From contig JAFFJZ010000002.1 of NCBI GenBank assembly GCA_018340375.1, forward strand, positions 15,332,001 through 15,396,000: a DNA stretch of 64,000 nucleotides, in the 5' to 3' direction. The notes under the pieces are model-generated. The model did not search any database, was not told where the DNA came from, and saw only the letters and a list, made by a program, of their open reading frames with translations. This DNA comes from Gonatopus flavifemur. Taxonomy: Eukaryota; Arthropoda; Insecta; Hymenoptera; Dryinidae. Every line of letters begins with the position of its first letter. Within the stretch, counting starts at the first letter, position 1. A program made the translations under genes and the position numbers. Below, piece by piece: positions 50,901 through 59,937 of this stretch.

Positions 50901-53900
50901 CAAAGTATATATAAAATCAATAAGGAATGATTGTACGAATTGCTTCTGATTAACAGTTTCCAAACTTCTGGGTGTCGAAGAGAATGATTTATTAGAAGCG
51001 CTGAGTTCGAATTCTGTGATGACAAGAGGAGAGACAATCACTCGAAACAATACGGTATCCGAAGCGTGCGCTGCTCGTGACGCAATGGCTAAAGGACTTT
51101 ACGGTCGTCTCTTTGACTGGATGGTCAATCAAATCAACTGTCTTTTATCGTTCACTCGGAATCCAACTTACGAACCTTTGGCCATCGGTCTCTTAGATAT
51201 ATTTGGCTTTGAAAATTTCCCAAAGAACTCATTCGAACAGCTTTGCATCAATATTGCAAACGAACAAATACAGTACTATTTCAATCAACACATTTTCACG
51301 TGGGAACAACAAGAATACATGGCTGAAGGAATACCAGTCGACGTGGTTGAATTTTCCGATAATCGACCCGTTCTTGATATGCTACTGAGCAAACCTATGG
51401 GACTTCTAGCTCTGTTGGATGAAGAAAGTCGATTTCCAAGAGCTACAGACAGATCTTTGATTGGTAAGTTCGTAAGTTAACGTACAATTTCTTCTTCATA
51501 AGGAATATAAATGTCATACATGATCAGGGAGTGGAGTGGAGGGATCCGTTAATGAATTGGAATATCAAACGAGATTTCTATCGAATCATGAGGGTTTTTA
51601 GATTAAATCTCATTTATTTTCAATCCACATCGGAATCGAATTTCAATATTCATATAATCATCATACTTATTGATATGAATATAATGATTCTTAACATTTG
51701 AGATGAAATCATTTCATACTTTTCATGTTTATACCTCCAGCAAACATTTTGTGGCGCCTACAACTCGTTTTTGAAAAGAAACTTAATTGAAAAAAATACT
51801 CCTAGAGATCAGAAGACTCAAAAAAGATTTTGATTTTCCAGAAAAATTCCATAACAATATCAAATCCAAGTTTTACGTACGCCCAAAATCAGACGCGGTG
51901 TGTTTCGCGGTACATCATTTCGCTGGTCGCGTGGTTTATCAAGCTGAAGGATTTCTGGAGAAGAATAGAAACTTCTTACCACCAGAAGTGATTCAACTCT
52001 TACGACAATCACAGCACGACATGGTGCGTTTTCTCTTCCAGTGTCCGATCACGAAGACTGGTAATCTTTACTCGGCGGCAGTGCACGAAACAGATGCGAG
52101 AACTTTATCCAGTCAAAGTACAAAGGTGACGATTATCATAGTACATCCTGATTCAATTGAATGTAAAACTGCTCTATCTCCTTCAACGGGAACAAATCCT
52201 AATCAGGAATCTAGAAATTTGGCTCACAATACATAATTCAAAATGAAGATTGAAAGATTATCTTTTTGAATATTTTTAAAACACAAAATGTGAAGAATAA
52301 AATTCGGAGAGTCTTCTTACATTCTATTTATTCAAGAACATTGATCCGCGAGTCGTAATTTATTTCAGTTCTGTCTGTGTCAGTCAAACGAAGAGTTATC
52401 ATTCTTCCACCAGCGCAACATATGACATTCCCACGTATATTTCTAGGAACGTTATTCCAGTCGAGGACTGGCATCTCAGTCGAGGGCACAGCAGACGGTA
52501 GCAACGTATTTCAGGTATTCTCTTATGGATTTGTTGCAAAAGATGGTATCAGGATCGCCCCAGTTCGTGCGATGCATCAAACCAAACGATTCGAAAAGCC
52601 CGCGATTCTTCGACAAGGAAAAAGTAATCAAACAGTTACGATATACCGGTGTCCTGGAAACGATTCGTATCAGACAAAATGGATTCTCCCACAGAATTCC
52701 GTTCGCCGATTTCCTTAAAAGGTCCATATTATTATTATTATCATCATCAGAATTTCAACAATGAAATTCACTTGCAGAAAACTTGAATTCTAATTTCAAA
52801 CTCCATTCAATTGTACTGTTTGAGAGTGATTTAATTGAACAAAACGTACCATAATCTGTTGAATTCTTGTTTTATAGATACTGTTTCCTCGCCTTTGGCT
52901 ATGACGAGCGGGTTGTTGCGAATCGTGACAATTGTCGTTTACTGCTAGTTCGTTTGAAGATGGATGGTTGGGCTCTCGGTAAAACCAAGGTGTTCTTGAA
53001 ATATTATCACGTCGAGTTTCTCTCTAAAATGTACGAGGAACAATTGAAGAAAATCATCATGGTTCAAGCATGCGTTCGACGTTGGCTCGCAAAAATAAGA
53101 TTCAAGAAAGAAAAATGGCAATTTGCGGTATCCGTGGTCACCCTCCAACGACACATCAGAGGTTGGTTGGCACGGAGACATTTGGAACTGGAGATACGAA
53201 AGAAGAACGCTGAAGAAGAAGCCACGATACTTCAGAAGACATTAGGTGAGAATTCTCATTCAGAATAGAGAATCCCAGAAATACCCTCCAAAATGATTCG
53301 ATGAATATTCCATTGAAAATAGAATGATAACGGTTTTGATGATAATAAAACATTGAATTTTACAGAGGAGCAAGAAAAGAACGAATTGAATAGAAGGAAG
53401 TCAGAGGATGGAGAAAGATTAGGGAAAGAAAATCTCAATAAAGATGATGCTGCAGTTGTTATACAAAGTCGTAAGTATAAAAAAATACCGAAGTATTTTT
53501 ATTCCTCATTGTTTGCTTACAATTATTTTTATTTTAGACTTCAGAGGATATTCCATCCGCAAACGATTTGGACCGGAACTGGAAGATCGATTCAAAACGA
53601 TCTTGAATGACTACGATGACAAAAAAGAAGCTCAACAAGCACTCATCAGAGAAGGTGTGAGCCACGAAGATGCAGCTTTCATTGTACAAAGGTGGTATAA
53701 GATGGAAGTTAGAAAGAAACAACCAACGAGGGATAACATACATCCAAAATTGAGGCAGGCTGAGCTCATCGAATTTTCACACAATGTAATTAGAACAATT
53801 CTTTTTTTTTTATATTTTATATTGATTATCTAAGACATCGCATGATCGTTGTTCACGTTTGATACGCATGATTCTCTTTGCATATTTTATCGACAATACT

Positions 53901-56900
53901 GATTGAATAGCGAAATGACTGTATTTCATATGCATTGACGTGTACAAGACTTGCTATATACTCACTCGATCAATGTTATTTTATGACATATGAAATGTAC
54001 AACTTAAGGAACACTCAAATGTCCATAGCGTGTTTTACGATAATGCTTCGCATATCAATTGCCCTATCTACGTACGTCCTACCAACACTGTCATCCGCTT
54101 TATGGAGATTACAGAAATTTTCAGTGAAACGAAAGTGATGAATATAAATTTGAACGAAACGTTTATAGAAAATTGTTTGGAAATTTAAACTTTAGTGCTG
54201 AATTTTTTGATTCATATTACCAAAGTCTCCCAGAGCTAAAAAATACTTGACAAATCAGGAGAGAATTGTGCATTCGGTTTTTGTCCCATACAATTAGAAT
54301 AATTTTGCAAGGGATTTTTTACTGACCATTCGAATCCATGAAATATCTCTTGGAACGCACTCCAAGCTATACTTCAGAATGATGAAAAAGAGAAATAATA
54401 AAGTATGTTGACTTGGTTGAAGTCCCAGAAGACAAATTATATTCGCAACAATTTCTCAAATACGTTATTCCAACAAAGTTAGTTCAGGTTTTGAATGACT
54501 TGAATGTCGATACAACAGTCATTTAATCTCACATCAAGATGAAACCTGAGTAGATCGATTCCAACCGATTATTTATGTTGATTATTTTAAACTAGATACC
54601 TTCAGCAAGTGTATTGAATAATCATTTTGAACGAAAGTTCCGAGAAGTTCTATGGGATATTAAACAATACAACGTCAATGCAAACTTGGACTCAATTTGA
54701 ATATCCTTTGTTCTACTTGGAATGTCATTTGGAAGTTCTGACTTTGTTCTCAAATGGTGTTCAAAACTTCGAATCTCTTGTGTTACCTCGGCGATACAAT
54801 GCCATATAGCGACCAAATGTTTGTAACTTATGATTCAAGATTCAGAAATGTCACATCATTGAATTTCATTTCTCCAGTAACTATAACCATGCAATATCCA
54901 TCACTGCTGTGATAGATCAAAATTGGGAAATATTATTCTTTCCTGAACAGCACGAATTTTACTCTATGAAATTGCTCGTAGAACTATGTTTTGCAACAAT
55001 TTTTATTGTATGCAAAATGTGATGTTTAGAAAATCTATAAGATTTCTCAGAGAGATCTGGAAGAATCTCTCAAACAAAGACATATTGAGATAATGAAAAT
55101 TGTTGTGCAAGACATCTATGAAACATCAAATAGAAATCTTTTGGATGGAGAACAATTCGTGCTGACTGAATTACATTTTCCAAATTCAATGCTGAACGTA
55201 TTGGATGACTCGCATAAAATTTGGAAAATTCAGACGATGAAATGCATGAAGGAATCGTACAAGGATTCATGTAATGCATATAACTTTTGCTGCAGGTTCA
55301 TATGAAAAATCAGGAGGTACATAAATATTTACGTCGAAATAAACCTGGTATTAGACTGAACGATGTACAAGAGCCACCTCCGGATTATGTCCGTCCCGAA
55401 GGATTTGACATGGTTCAACCGATACTTCAATATCGCAGCGGATGTCAACCTGAGGGAGAAGACACTGTCAAATATTATAAGGAATTGAAAGAAGAAATGA
55501 GGTGAGTTTATTCTATACACCATATACATGATTGTATAACTTTGATACAAAGTTGGAAAGAAAAATTTTGCCGTGGTCTCTCATGAAAACTCAATATCGA
55601 TTTAGTCTCGATATAAATACGATCTCCATATAAATACATAAAGATTTATTCTTCTAAAAATTTTGAATACATCATTTCAAATTTTCTTTTTTCACAAAAA
55701 ATGTAGAAGAGGCAACTGTATCGCAGATCGATACTCTAGAATTGTTCTGGAACAAACACACCAAGTTCAAACAGAAAAAAGTGAGAGCCAAATGTATCTC
55801 AGTGAAAACTAATGAAAAAAGCCTCCTTTTGGAGCTGTTCAGTATCCACTAATTAATCTGCTGCAGTACTCGTTTCTCCCGGCACAGTCATGGTTCCTGT
55901 CAGCACACCCTGCTGAAAATGCTAGGCAGATCCGGACAAAAAATATTTTTCAGGCTTTGAACGGTCTTTTGCCCAGGAAATCCGGTCAAGAACTGTCAAA
56001 CCCAGTTAGAAATTTTGCCAGTTTTTGATCGGATTTCCTGGGACAAAGACATTTGGCATTTCCAGCAGGGCAGTACCTTTTGCCGTGCCGAAAAGAACAA
56101 CTGCTGTGGGAAAGTGACCATAACTACGCTGTTTTTTTCGCGCAGTCTGAAGACACCTTGAGGTTACTTTCATCTTCAAGTGGTCTCCAAGATAAGAGTA
56201 GGTTCAAGAATGTTCTTTGGTTGGACATTAGTCAACTTTAAGAGCTCCAAAAAAAGGTTTTCCTCATTTGTATTCATTCACTGGAATGATAGTGCCCAGT
56301 GGGAGCATTATGAAGCTGACGTCTTGAAGACAACTCGAGGAGCTCTTGAAGAATCCCTAATTTCACTCCATGTGCCTATTCAAGAAATCTCATAGACCTC
56401 TCGTTGAGAACCACTTCATGTTATCTTGAAGAGAACAAGTGCAACATAAAGATCACATGAAACGGTCCTCTTGAATCGACACATTGAATGACATTGGATC
56501 GGAACGATTTGTGAATAAGACAATATCTTCCAGCGGCCGATAGAATGTATAGCAGGTCAATTTTCATAAACCTTAGGGTCTTAAATATTTTGCCGGTCTC
56601 AGAGAGACACTGTAACATACTATTCACTAACCGTCGCGAATTTCTTCGCTTCCCTGATATCTCTGACATCCAGATAGCAAAGCACTGGTTCAAATGCGCA
56701 TTTATTGTACATCAAAACAAGGGCCTCAAGAATGCGCTGATGCAGTGCCGTTTTATATATTTACACTGAAAAATGAACGCGTAAAATTGCATCACTTCAG
56801 CGCATTTCTCAGGCGCTTATACAATAAACAATAAACGTGCAGTCAAAGCCCTGCGTTGATACCTGGGAAATTGCTCAAATCTATCCAAACTTGGTGCAGT

Positions 56901-59176
56901 TGCTTCACAATAATTCCGAAGCGTCAAAATGTAATATTGTTGTCATGAAATTGTGATTCCATGACCTATATTTACATGCAATATTGTCCTGTAAACATGA
57001 TTGATAACTTTTGGATCTAATCAATAAAATAGCCAACACATCCGTGCTTTTTCATTATCGCTATTAGCATTGTGGTTGGTTGCGCGGAAAAAACAATGTA
57101 ACAATGTTGATTATACTTGCCACTGTACACTGACTGACACCAGTGCAAAAGTTGCTACTATGTTGCGGTACATCCCACTGAGCATTTCCGTTAGAACCTT
57201 GCAATGACATTGCATTGATGTTGATGCGATCTTGAAAGTACCTGATATGAGAATTACAACATCCAATTACTAGTAAATTGCTGCAATGTTACGTTGTCAG
57301 GCGATATTTCAACGATATTTTTGCAAGTTACTTTTGTAATATTGCATTTGTAAATTGAAAGACAAGTACTTTCAAGATCGCATCAATATCGCTGCAATGT
57401 CAATGCAAGGTTCCAACGGAAATGCTCAGTGAGATGCAACCACACTTTTCTACGATTTTGTGTCCATCAGTAATTCCATAATGCGGGAACTGGCGGCCAT
57501 TACCATGCGACAGTGATACCAGATTCGAGATCGAAACCGTTTTTACCCTCTCCATCGACCGCTTCCTCTTTCTCCCACCATATGGATTCAGTCGGGCGAG
57601 CGAGAGGGTGATAGTTGCTCTTCCTCTCTCGCTCGCCCGAATCAGTGCGCATGGTCGGAGAAAGGGTGAGCGGTCGATGGAGAGGGTAAAAACGGTCTTG
57701 GTCTCGAATCTGGCATTACTGCACGCGTCTTTTGGACCTCCACTGCAGTTCACACTACAGCACACTGTGTGGTCTGACCAGGGGCCTGACACTCTCCCTA
57801 AAAACATGTGCAAACTGTATCCGATCCCCCCGCATCACCACCTACCCCCCTTTGTTAGGCGGCGACACTTGCATTTGTCATAATATGGAATCACTGATCT
57901 CCAATATACACTGGATAGCGGATACAGTACTTCGCAATATAAGACTTCTGTGAGTAATCGAACGTGATAGAAGACTCTGGGGCCGCCATTTGTTTGTGGG
58001 CTGAATGGTTAATTTTGGTGGTAAATTTGAATGATATCGAAGTATTTTGTGCAGTATATCAATATTAATCCAATCCTAATACCCAATATTGTGTAACATG
58101 ATGGGAAATTTGGAAAAATCATGATTGATTACAGTTTGAATGGGTTGGAACGTTTTTATAATTGAAAATATACATTTTTTTGTCAAATTCACAAAAACTC
58201 AACAATAAGCAGAATCTCATGCTTGTTTGTATTATGAACTAAAATTTAGATGACATGGGAAGGGACAATGAAAAATTTTTCAATTACGTGAAATATAATG
58301 TAGATTTTGTTGGAAATATGTTGATACAGTTCAAATTTACCGTTAAAAAATGACCATTCATCCCACAACAAAATGGCGGCTCAAATTTTCAATTCGTCAC
58401 AAGGAATTTTTAGTATCCGCTATCCAGTGTATAATAGAGATCAGTGTATGGAATCCCTCGGTTTATGAGGCATATGACAAATACAAGTGTCGCAACCTAG
58501 CAAAGCGGTGGTGAGTGGTGGTGCGGGGGGATCGGATAAACTCCGAACATACTTCATATATTGTAAGTATATGAAGTGTCATACCCCTGGGTCTGCCCAT
58601 GCGTTCACTAAAAAAAATCAGAAGGCCAACATAATTGTCGCATGGCGAGGCCCAATATCTCCCACATTGTAGAATCTACCAATAATATTTTCTCCCGTAA
58701 TTATTTGTATAATTTTTCATAAAAACAGAAAATGAACATCCAAATCTTGAGCACATCACTAGGGGAAATAGTGAAGAGATAATGCATTAATCTGGAACAC
58801 ATTTGATTTTTCTATTCAGTAAGTAAAGTTTATCTGAATTATGTATGAAATGTATCCAATCCAGCGATTTCGAGTGTACTATTGAATATTCCTTACATGT
58901 TGAGAACGAAAAAGAATGATGTGAGATTGAATTTGCTGAGAATGAAAAGCGTGAGGATAGATTGAATTGAAGCAAAAAATTTCATGGGAATACGGCTAAA
59001 TTTTTCTCCACAACAATCTTCCCTATCCCTTTCATATGAATACAAAACCCGAATTATCAATCTTCGTCGCATTCTTTTGGCGCTCGCACCGTAAGTGGTT
59101 CGGACTTCGAAGAAGAAGAAGTTGGCTGGGACTTGCCCTTGATACAGCTGGAAAATGACCTTCATCCTTCCTCGAG
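38664..59176 (+). CDS. ninaC: Class III myosin (NinaC/MYO3-like) with N-terminal protein kinase; multi-exon gene span
   Basis: Twelve exons join with consistent GT-AG phases (38664-38996, 44938-45219, 45669-46253, 46431-46822, 47770-48101, 50957-51463, 51842-52125, 52447-52721, 52878-53245, 53366-53470, 53538-53785, 55296-55501), with a probable thirteenth at 59096-59176: about 1,330 residues so far. Residues 30-275 are a Ser/Thr kinase (GEGTYG loop 36-41, VAIK Lys58, HRD Asp160, DFG 178-180, APE 203-205). Residues about 320-1050 are a myosin motor (P-loop GESGAGKT 441-448, switch I NANSSRFG 491-498, switch II DIFGFE 722-727). Four IQ-like motifs follow, then a tail. Family knowledge: class III myosins move on actin in photoreceptor microvilli and stereocilia, bind calmodulin and phosphorylate themselves; Drosophila NinaC acts in rhabdomeres. 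All key catalytic residues seen are present, so the protein is probably active. ATG 38664 follows a splice acceptor, so a 5' non-coding exon likely lies upstream. The 3' end is uncertain. Confidence 0.93.
39045..39240 (-). repeat. ATCCCGAGT-family element, reverse copy in ninaC intron 1
   Basis: ATCCCGAGTCAAAAAGTG at the left and TTTCGGGAT at the right are the ends. In reverse orientation the body (TCCGTAATACGCAACGATCC) matches the copy at 36315-36545. Confidence 0.65.
42030..44033. mobile_element. piggyBac-like remnant, 2.0 kb, in ninaC intron 1
   Basis: The left end is TTAA (42026-42029) followed by CCCTAGAACACAACACT. The right end reads (inverted) CCCTGGAACACAACATT but is flanked by TCGA, perhaps a mutated TTAA. 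A CTGGGGTA-TTTTGTACCCC motif recurs at about 42069 and 43829, and inverted at about 44000. An 80-bp segment is directly repeated inside (about 42279-42358 and 42707-42786). I recognise no transposase domain. The open frames at 43119-43415 (minus) and 43682-44095 (plus) are unassigned. Confidence 0.6.
44182..44408. repeat. Hairpin MITE, 227 bp, in ninaC intron 1
   Basis: Arms of about 80 bp share ATCACTCAAAAGCATTG, TGTGTGCTACACACTTG and GACGCCATTC. A strong fold-back ending about 530 bp before exon 2. Confidence 0.78.
44938..45219 (+). CDS. ninaC: ninaC exon 2: kinase C-lobe with HRD and DFG
   Basis: It encodes residues 112-205, from [13 protein letters not shown] to WMAPE. The catalytic loop reads HRDVKGHN, the metal-binding loop VDFGVS and the activation segment [15 protein letters not shown]. 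These are typical of the Ste20/germinal-centre kinase relatives to which class III myosin kinases belong. Acceptor AG is at 44936-44937 and donor GT at 45220 (GTAAGT). Phase 0 at both ends. The 5,941-bp intron before it is the longest in the gene. Confidence 0.93.
45669..46253 (+). CDS. ninaC: ninaC exon 3: end of kinase, linker, start of motor
   Basis: It encodes residues 206-400. The kinase ends near HPLLQ, followed by a charged, probably helical linker ([18 protein letters not shown]). The motor then opens with [19 protein letters not shown] and [10 protein letters not shown]. Acceptor AG is at 45667-45668, donor GTGAGT at 46254, phase 0. The junction VIACEQQLD at the exon start matches the conserved class III sequence after APE. 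Confidence 0.93.
46431..46822 (+). CDS. ninaC: ninaC exon 4: motor P-loop and switch I
   Basis: It encodes residues 401-530 and two bases of 531. It carries the ATP-binding P-loop [10 protein letters not shown] and switch [11 protein letters not shown]. It ends in SRVVAQA, the usual myosin 'SRV' segment. Acceptor AG is at 46429-46430; donor GTGAGT begins at 46823, leaving a split Glu codon completed by exon 5. Confidence 0.94.
46823..47769 (+). other. ninaC: ninaC intron 4
   Basis: This 947-bp AT-rich GT-AG intron separates the P-loop exon from the [10 protein letters not shown] exon. A single CACACGGAGAAGGAA end, like the CACGG element family, sits near 47405. I found no matching right end, so at most it is a truncated copy. 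Confidence 0.75.
47770..48101 (+). CDS. ninaC: ninaC exon 5: motor upper 50-kDa region
   Basis: The first base completes the split Glu codon. The exon then reads [15 protein letters not shown], a strongly conserved myosin segment, and continues to [16 protein letters not shown] and DMTPLR. Acceptor AG is at 47768-47769 and donor GTGGGT at 48102. Open sequence continues past the donor but is not conserved, so the splice is preferred. Confidence 0.92.
48288..49805. repeat. Degenerate tandem-repeat block in ninaC intron 5
   Basis: About 1.5 kb is built from variants of GCCAGTATTGG/AGCCAGAGTTGGTAT. Direct duplications are visible: GCCGGAGTCGCGCCAG near 48660 and again about 157 bp later, and AAATGATGTTATCATTTTGA near 49387 and 49667 (280 bp apart). 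The outer sequences TTCCCATGTG and CCCACATGGG are weakly inverted and may be the ends of one element. Base composition is more GC-rich than its surroundings. Confidence 0.7.
48994..49063 (+). repeat. tRNA-like sequence (SINE head or tRNA pseudogene)
   Basis: A 70-bp stretch has an A-box-like TTAGCTGATGTGATAGAG and a B box GGTTCAATCC at the right spacing, with 5' CTCGG able to pair with 3' CCGAG. The anticodon and T stems do not pair well, so it is not a functional tRNA. It sits inside the tandem-repeat block and could be the polymerase III promoter of a SINE. Confidence 0.45.
49850..50241. mobile_element. CCCTRGCG-family MITE, copy 3, uninterrupted, in ninaC intron 5
   Basis: This is a complete copy of about 392 bp. 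It begins CCCTAGCGATTCCAAAGT and ends CCCAGATCCGCGGCTAGG, with short imperfect terminal inversion. The interior has repeated CAC-CAAAA/TTTTGGT motifs. It serves as the reference for the interrupted copies at 5975-10645 and 33338-33827. Confidence 0.78.
50957..51463 (+). CDS. ninaC: ninaC exon 6: HCM loop, switch II, relay region
   Basis: It starts [15 protein letters not shown] and contains [26 protein letters not shown] (switch II) and [14 protein letters not shown] (relay helix). Glu667 lies 16 residues before the DAMAK aspartate, which fits the TEDS rule for an acidic or phosphorylatable residue there. Acceptor AG is at 50955-50956 and donor GTAAGT at 51464; the split codon is Glu. Confidence 0.93.
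51842..52125 (+). CDS. ninaC: ninaC exon 7: lower 50-kDa region to loop 2
   Basis: After completing the split Glu it reads [17 protein letters not shown], then [19 protein letters not shown] and [11 protein letters not shown]. It ends in the variable actin-binding loop 2 region (SSQSTK). Acceptor AG is at 51840-51841. An in-frame open stretch upstream to 51787 is intronic, because exon 6 joins at EKF. The donor is GTGACG at 52126. Confidence 0.92.
52447..52721 (+). CDS. ninaC: ninaC exon 8: SH1 region, 'VRCIKPN' segment
   Basis: It reads [20 protein letters not shown], then [26 protein letters not shown] and [13 protein letters not shown]. It ends in FADFLKR, with Arg split. A TAG in the right frame directly precedes it and forms the acceptor (AG at 52445-52446), which fixes the start. 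Donor GT is at 52722. A 113-residue open frame on the same strand in another frame is a shadow. Confidence 0.92.
52878..53245 (+). CDS. ninaC: ninaC exon 9: converter and first two IQ motifs
   Basis: It starts [13 protein letters not shown] and passes through [18 protein letters not shown], the converter/lever junction. It then contains two IQ-like calmodulin-binding motifs, near residues 1055-1075 ([15 protein letters not shown]) and 1082-1101 ([15 protein letters not shown]). Acceptor AG is at 52876-52877; donor GTGAGA begins at 53246. Confidence 0.93.
53366..53470 (+). CDS. ninaC: ninaC exon 10: charged linker and start of IQ3
   Basis: This short exon encodes [20 protein letters not shown] followed by DDAAVVIQS, the first half of a third IQ motif. 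Acceptor AG is at 53364-53365, donor GTAAGT at 53471. The following intron is only 67 bp. The IQ motif is restored exactly across it (VVIQS + [11 protein letters not shown]), which supports both splice sites. Confidence 0.9.
53538..53785 (+). CDS. ninaC: ninaC exon 11: IQ3 and IQ4
   Basis: It completes IQ3 ([18 protein letters not shown]) and carries a fourth IQ-like motif, [16 protein letters not shown], near residues 1199-1216. A basic stretch ending in ELIEFSHN follows. Acceptor AG is at 53536-53537 (TTTTATTTTAG). Donor GTAATT at 53786 is weaker than the others but keeps phase 0 with exon 12. Confidence 0.88.
53786..55295 (+). other. ninaC: ninaC intron 11
   Basis: This 1,510-bp AT-rich intron lies between IQ4 and the tail exon. 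I see no repeats or coding signal beyond short chance open frames. Confidence 0.75.
55296..55501 (+). CDS. ninaC: ninaC exon 12: tail, '[12 protein letters not shown]' segment
   Basis: It starts [15 protein letters not shown] and includes a proline-rich piece ([11 protein letters not shown]) and a charged end (YYKELKEEM). Acceptor AG is at 55294-55295 after CTTTTGCTGC; donor GTGAGT begins at 55502, leaving two bases (AG). From memory, Drosophila NinaC has a QVH...NQ segment at a comparable place after its IQ region, which supports assignment to the same gene. Confidence 0.85.
55908..56070. repeat. CCCTGCTGAAAATGC hairpin MITE, 163 bp
   Basis: The ends CCCTGCTGAAAATGC / GCATTTCCAGCAGGG and the inner pair CCCAGGAAATCCGGTCAAG / TGATCGGATTTCCTGGG are inverted. 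Confidence 0.7.
56698..56830. repeat. Hairpin unit, about 133 bp
   Basis: TTTATTGTACATC, GGGCCTCAAGAATGCGCTGA and ATGCAGT on the left pair with the inverted right side (CACTTCAGCGCATTTCTCAG, ACAATAAA). Confidence 0.6.
57171..57436. repeat. CATCCCACTGAGC fold-back, 266 bp
   Basis: Arms of about 80 bp start CATCCCACTGAGCATTTCCG and its inverse, sharing GAACCTTGCA, ATGCGATCTTGAAAGTAC. Confidence 0.78.
57511..57720. repeat. GC-rich long hairpin, about 200 bp
   Basis: The arms, about 90 bp each, pair almost throughout: CCAGATTCGAGA, CCGTTTTTACCCTCTCCATC, GACCGCT and CGGGCGAGCGAGAGG with their inverses, around a loop of about 15 bases near 57610-57625. It is much more GC-rich than its surroundings. 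It contains mirror-image frames with SMERVKTV on both strands. Confidence 0.85.
57817..58542. repeat. Fold-back element, 0.73 kb
   Basis: The outer arms (57817-57926 and 58412-58542) pair over GTATCCGATCCCCCCGCA, TGTCATA-ATGGAATC and CACTGGATAGCGGATAC. An inner pair shares CCGCCATTTG and AATGGT-TAATTTTGG. The loop is AT-rich. Confidence 0.78.
59096..59176 (+). CDS. ninaC: Probable ninaC exon 13: acidic tail motif
   Basis: In the phase required by exon 12 this reads [17 protein letters not shown] and ends HPSSR at a donor (GTACAA at 59177). An acidic run followed by W-D-x-P-L resembles the acidic 'EPWDSPLQ' tail segment I recall for Drosophila NinaC. An in-frame stop at 59037 leaves only one possible acceptor (AG at 59094-59095). 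It is preceded by a modest pyrimidine stretch and overlaps a GTAAGT, so the boundary is uncertain. Reading on without splicing would reach a stop within about 70 bases. Confidence 0.5.
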
Positions 59177-59937
59177 GTACAAATTGGACAAACAAAAGTA
59201 TTTTTCATTCCTGTTTAATTGTGTGTTGTGGTTTGCGAACTCATAATTCCTCCATTCGGATGACATTCCACATCCGAGTTCATTTATATTCGCTAAAGAA
59301 CTTTGGAAAAGAACATTGTGTGTTGTCTTGTTATCAACAAAGTAGTTCATGCTTCGGAATAGTTGTATGATATCTGTGAACAAAGTTCATCATTTGCATT
59401 AGTCCACATGTATGCCGATTTCTTCACTTTTTCAATATGAAAGGGGAATTTCAGGATAAACCAATCAAGTGAAGTCCAAACAATTATACAGAATGTCTCA
59501 GAGTTTACTCCAACCTTCTAGCCAATAGAGTGTAAACTACACAAATATATCCTTTATTCATTGGGAAGCCATTGTACTCGTCAACTCAGAAACAAGGCAT
59601 TTCTTGATTTTCTGTCACAGTGTAAAAATTTACCCCTGAGAAAGTCGAAATGGAATCTGAAACACGTTGCACATGGCAACCACATGAATCCACTGACGGA
59701 AGTTGGGTACTTTTCAAACAAAACGGCACTGCCACCCGTCGGTCTCCTGCACCGTACGATAACTTGTAATTTCCGGTAGAATAGATGGCTAGCGTGGCAG
59801 CTCGACATTGTTCCAATTTCGATCCTAGGAACGATCATGTCATCTTATATGGTTTGTCACCTGGTGGATGCCACTCAATAATAGCCATAGATGACGTCAA
59901 AAAGTTACTTATATCCATTCCGGGTCCAACCGTTTCT
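59177..59937. other. Region 3' of probable exon 13
   Basis: Holds the candidate terminal frame at 59626-59769. The rest is AT-rich without recognisable features. No convincing polyadenylation site could be chosen. Confidence 0.4.
59626..59769 (+). CDS. Candidate 3'-terminal exon, coding-like open frame ending in TAA
   Basis: One + frame here is open from 59626 to a TAA at 59767-59769 and has coding-like composition (TWQPHESTDGSWVLFKQ, ending SPAPYDNL). A good acceptor (TTTTCTGTCACAG, AG at 59619-59620) lies just before it but gives a different phase and a quick stop. An AG at 59701-59702 would match the phase left by exon 13. Both ends are therefore unproven. It could be the last exon of the myosin gene, an exon of an isoform, or chance in a locally GC-richer stretch. 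Confidence 0.22.
   Translation, partial: KFTPEKVEMESETRCTWQPHESTDGSWVLFKQNGTATRRSPAPYDNL

Larger units (their letters stand above)
55502..59095 (+). other. ninaC: Probable ninaC intron 12 with clustered hairpin elements
   Basis: This 3.6-kb interval between exon 12 and the probable exon 13 contains five separate fold-back sequences, at 55908-56070, 56698-56830, 57171-57436, 57511-57720 and 57817-58542, each listed separately. If exon 13 is wrong this is simply the 3' flank. No other coding signal was seen. Confidence 0.55.

Noticed and set aside
52377..52718. 113-codon frame overlapping ninaC exon 8
   Set aside because: The conserved myosin reading is in a different frame (FVRCIKPND), so this one is a shadow.
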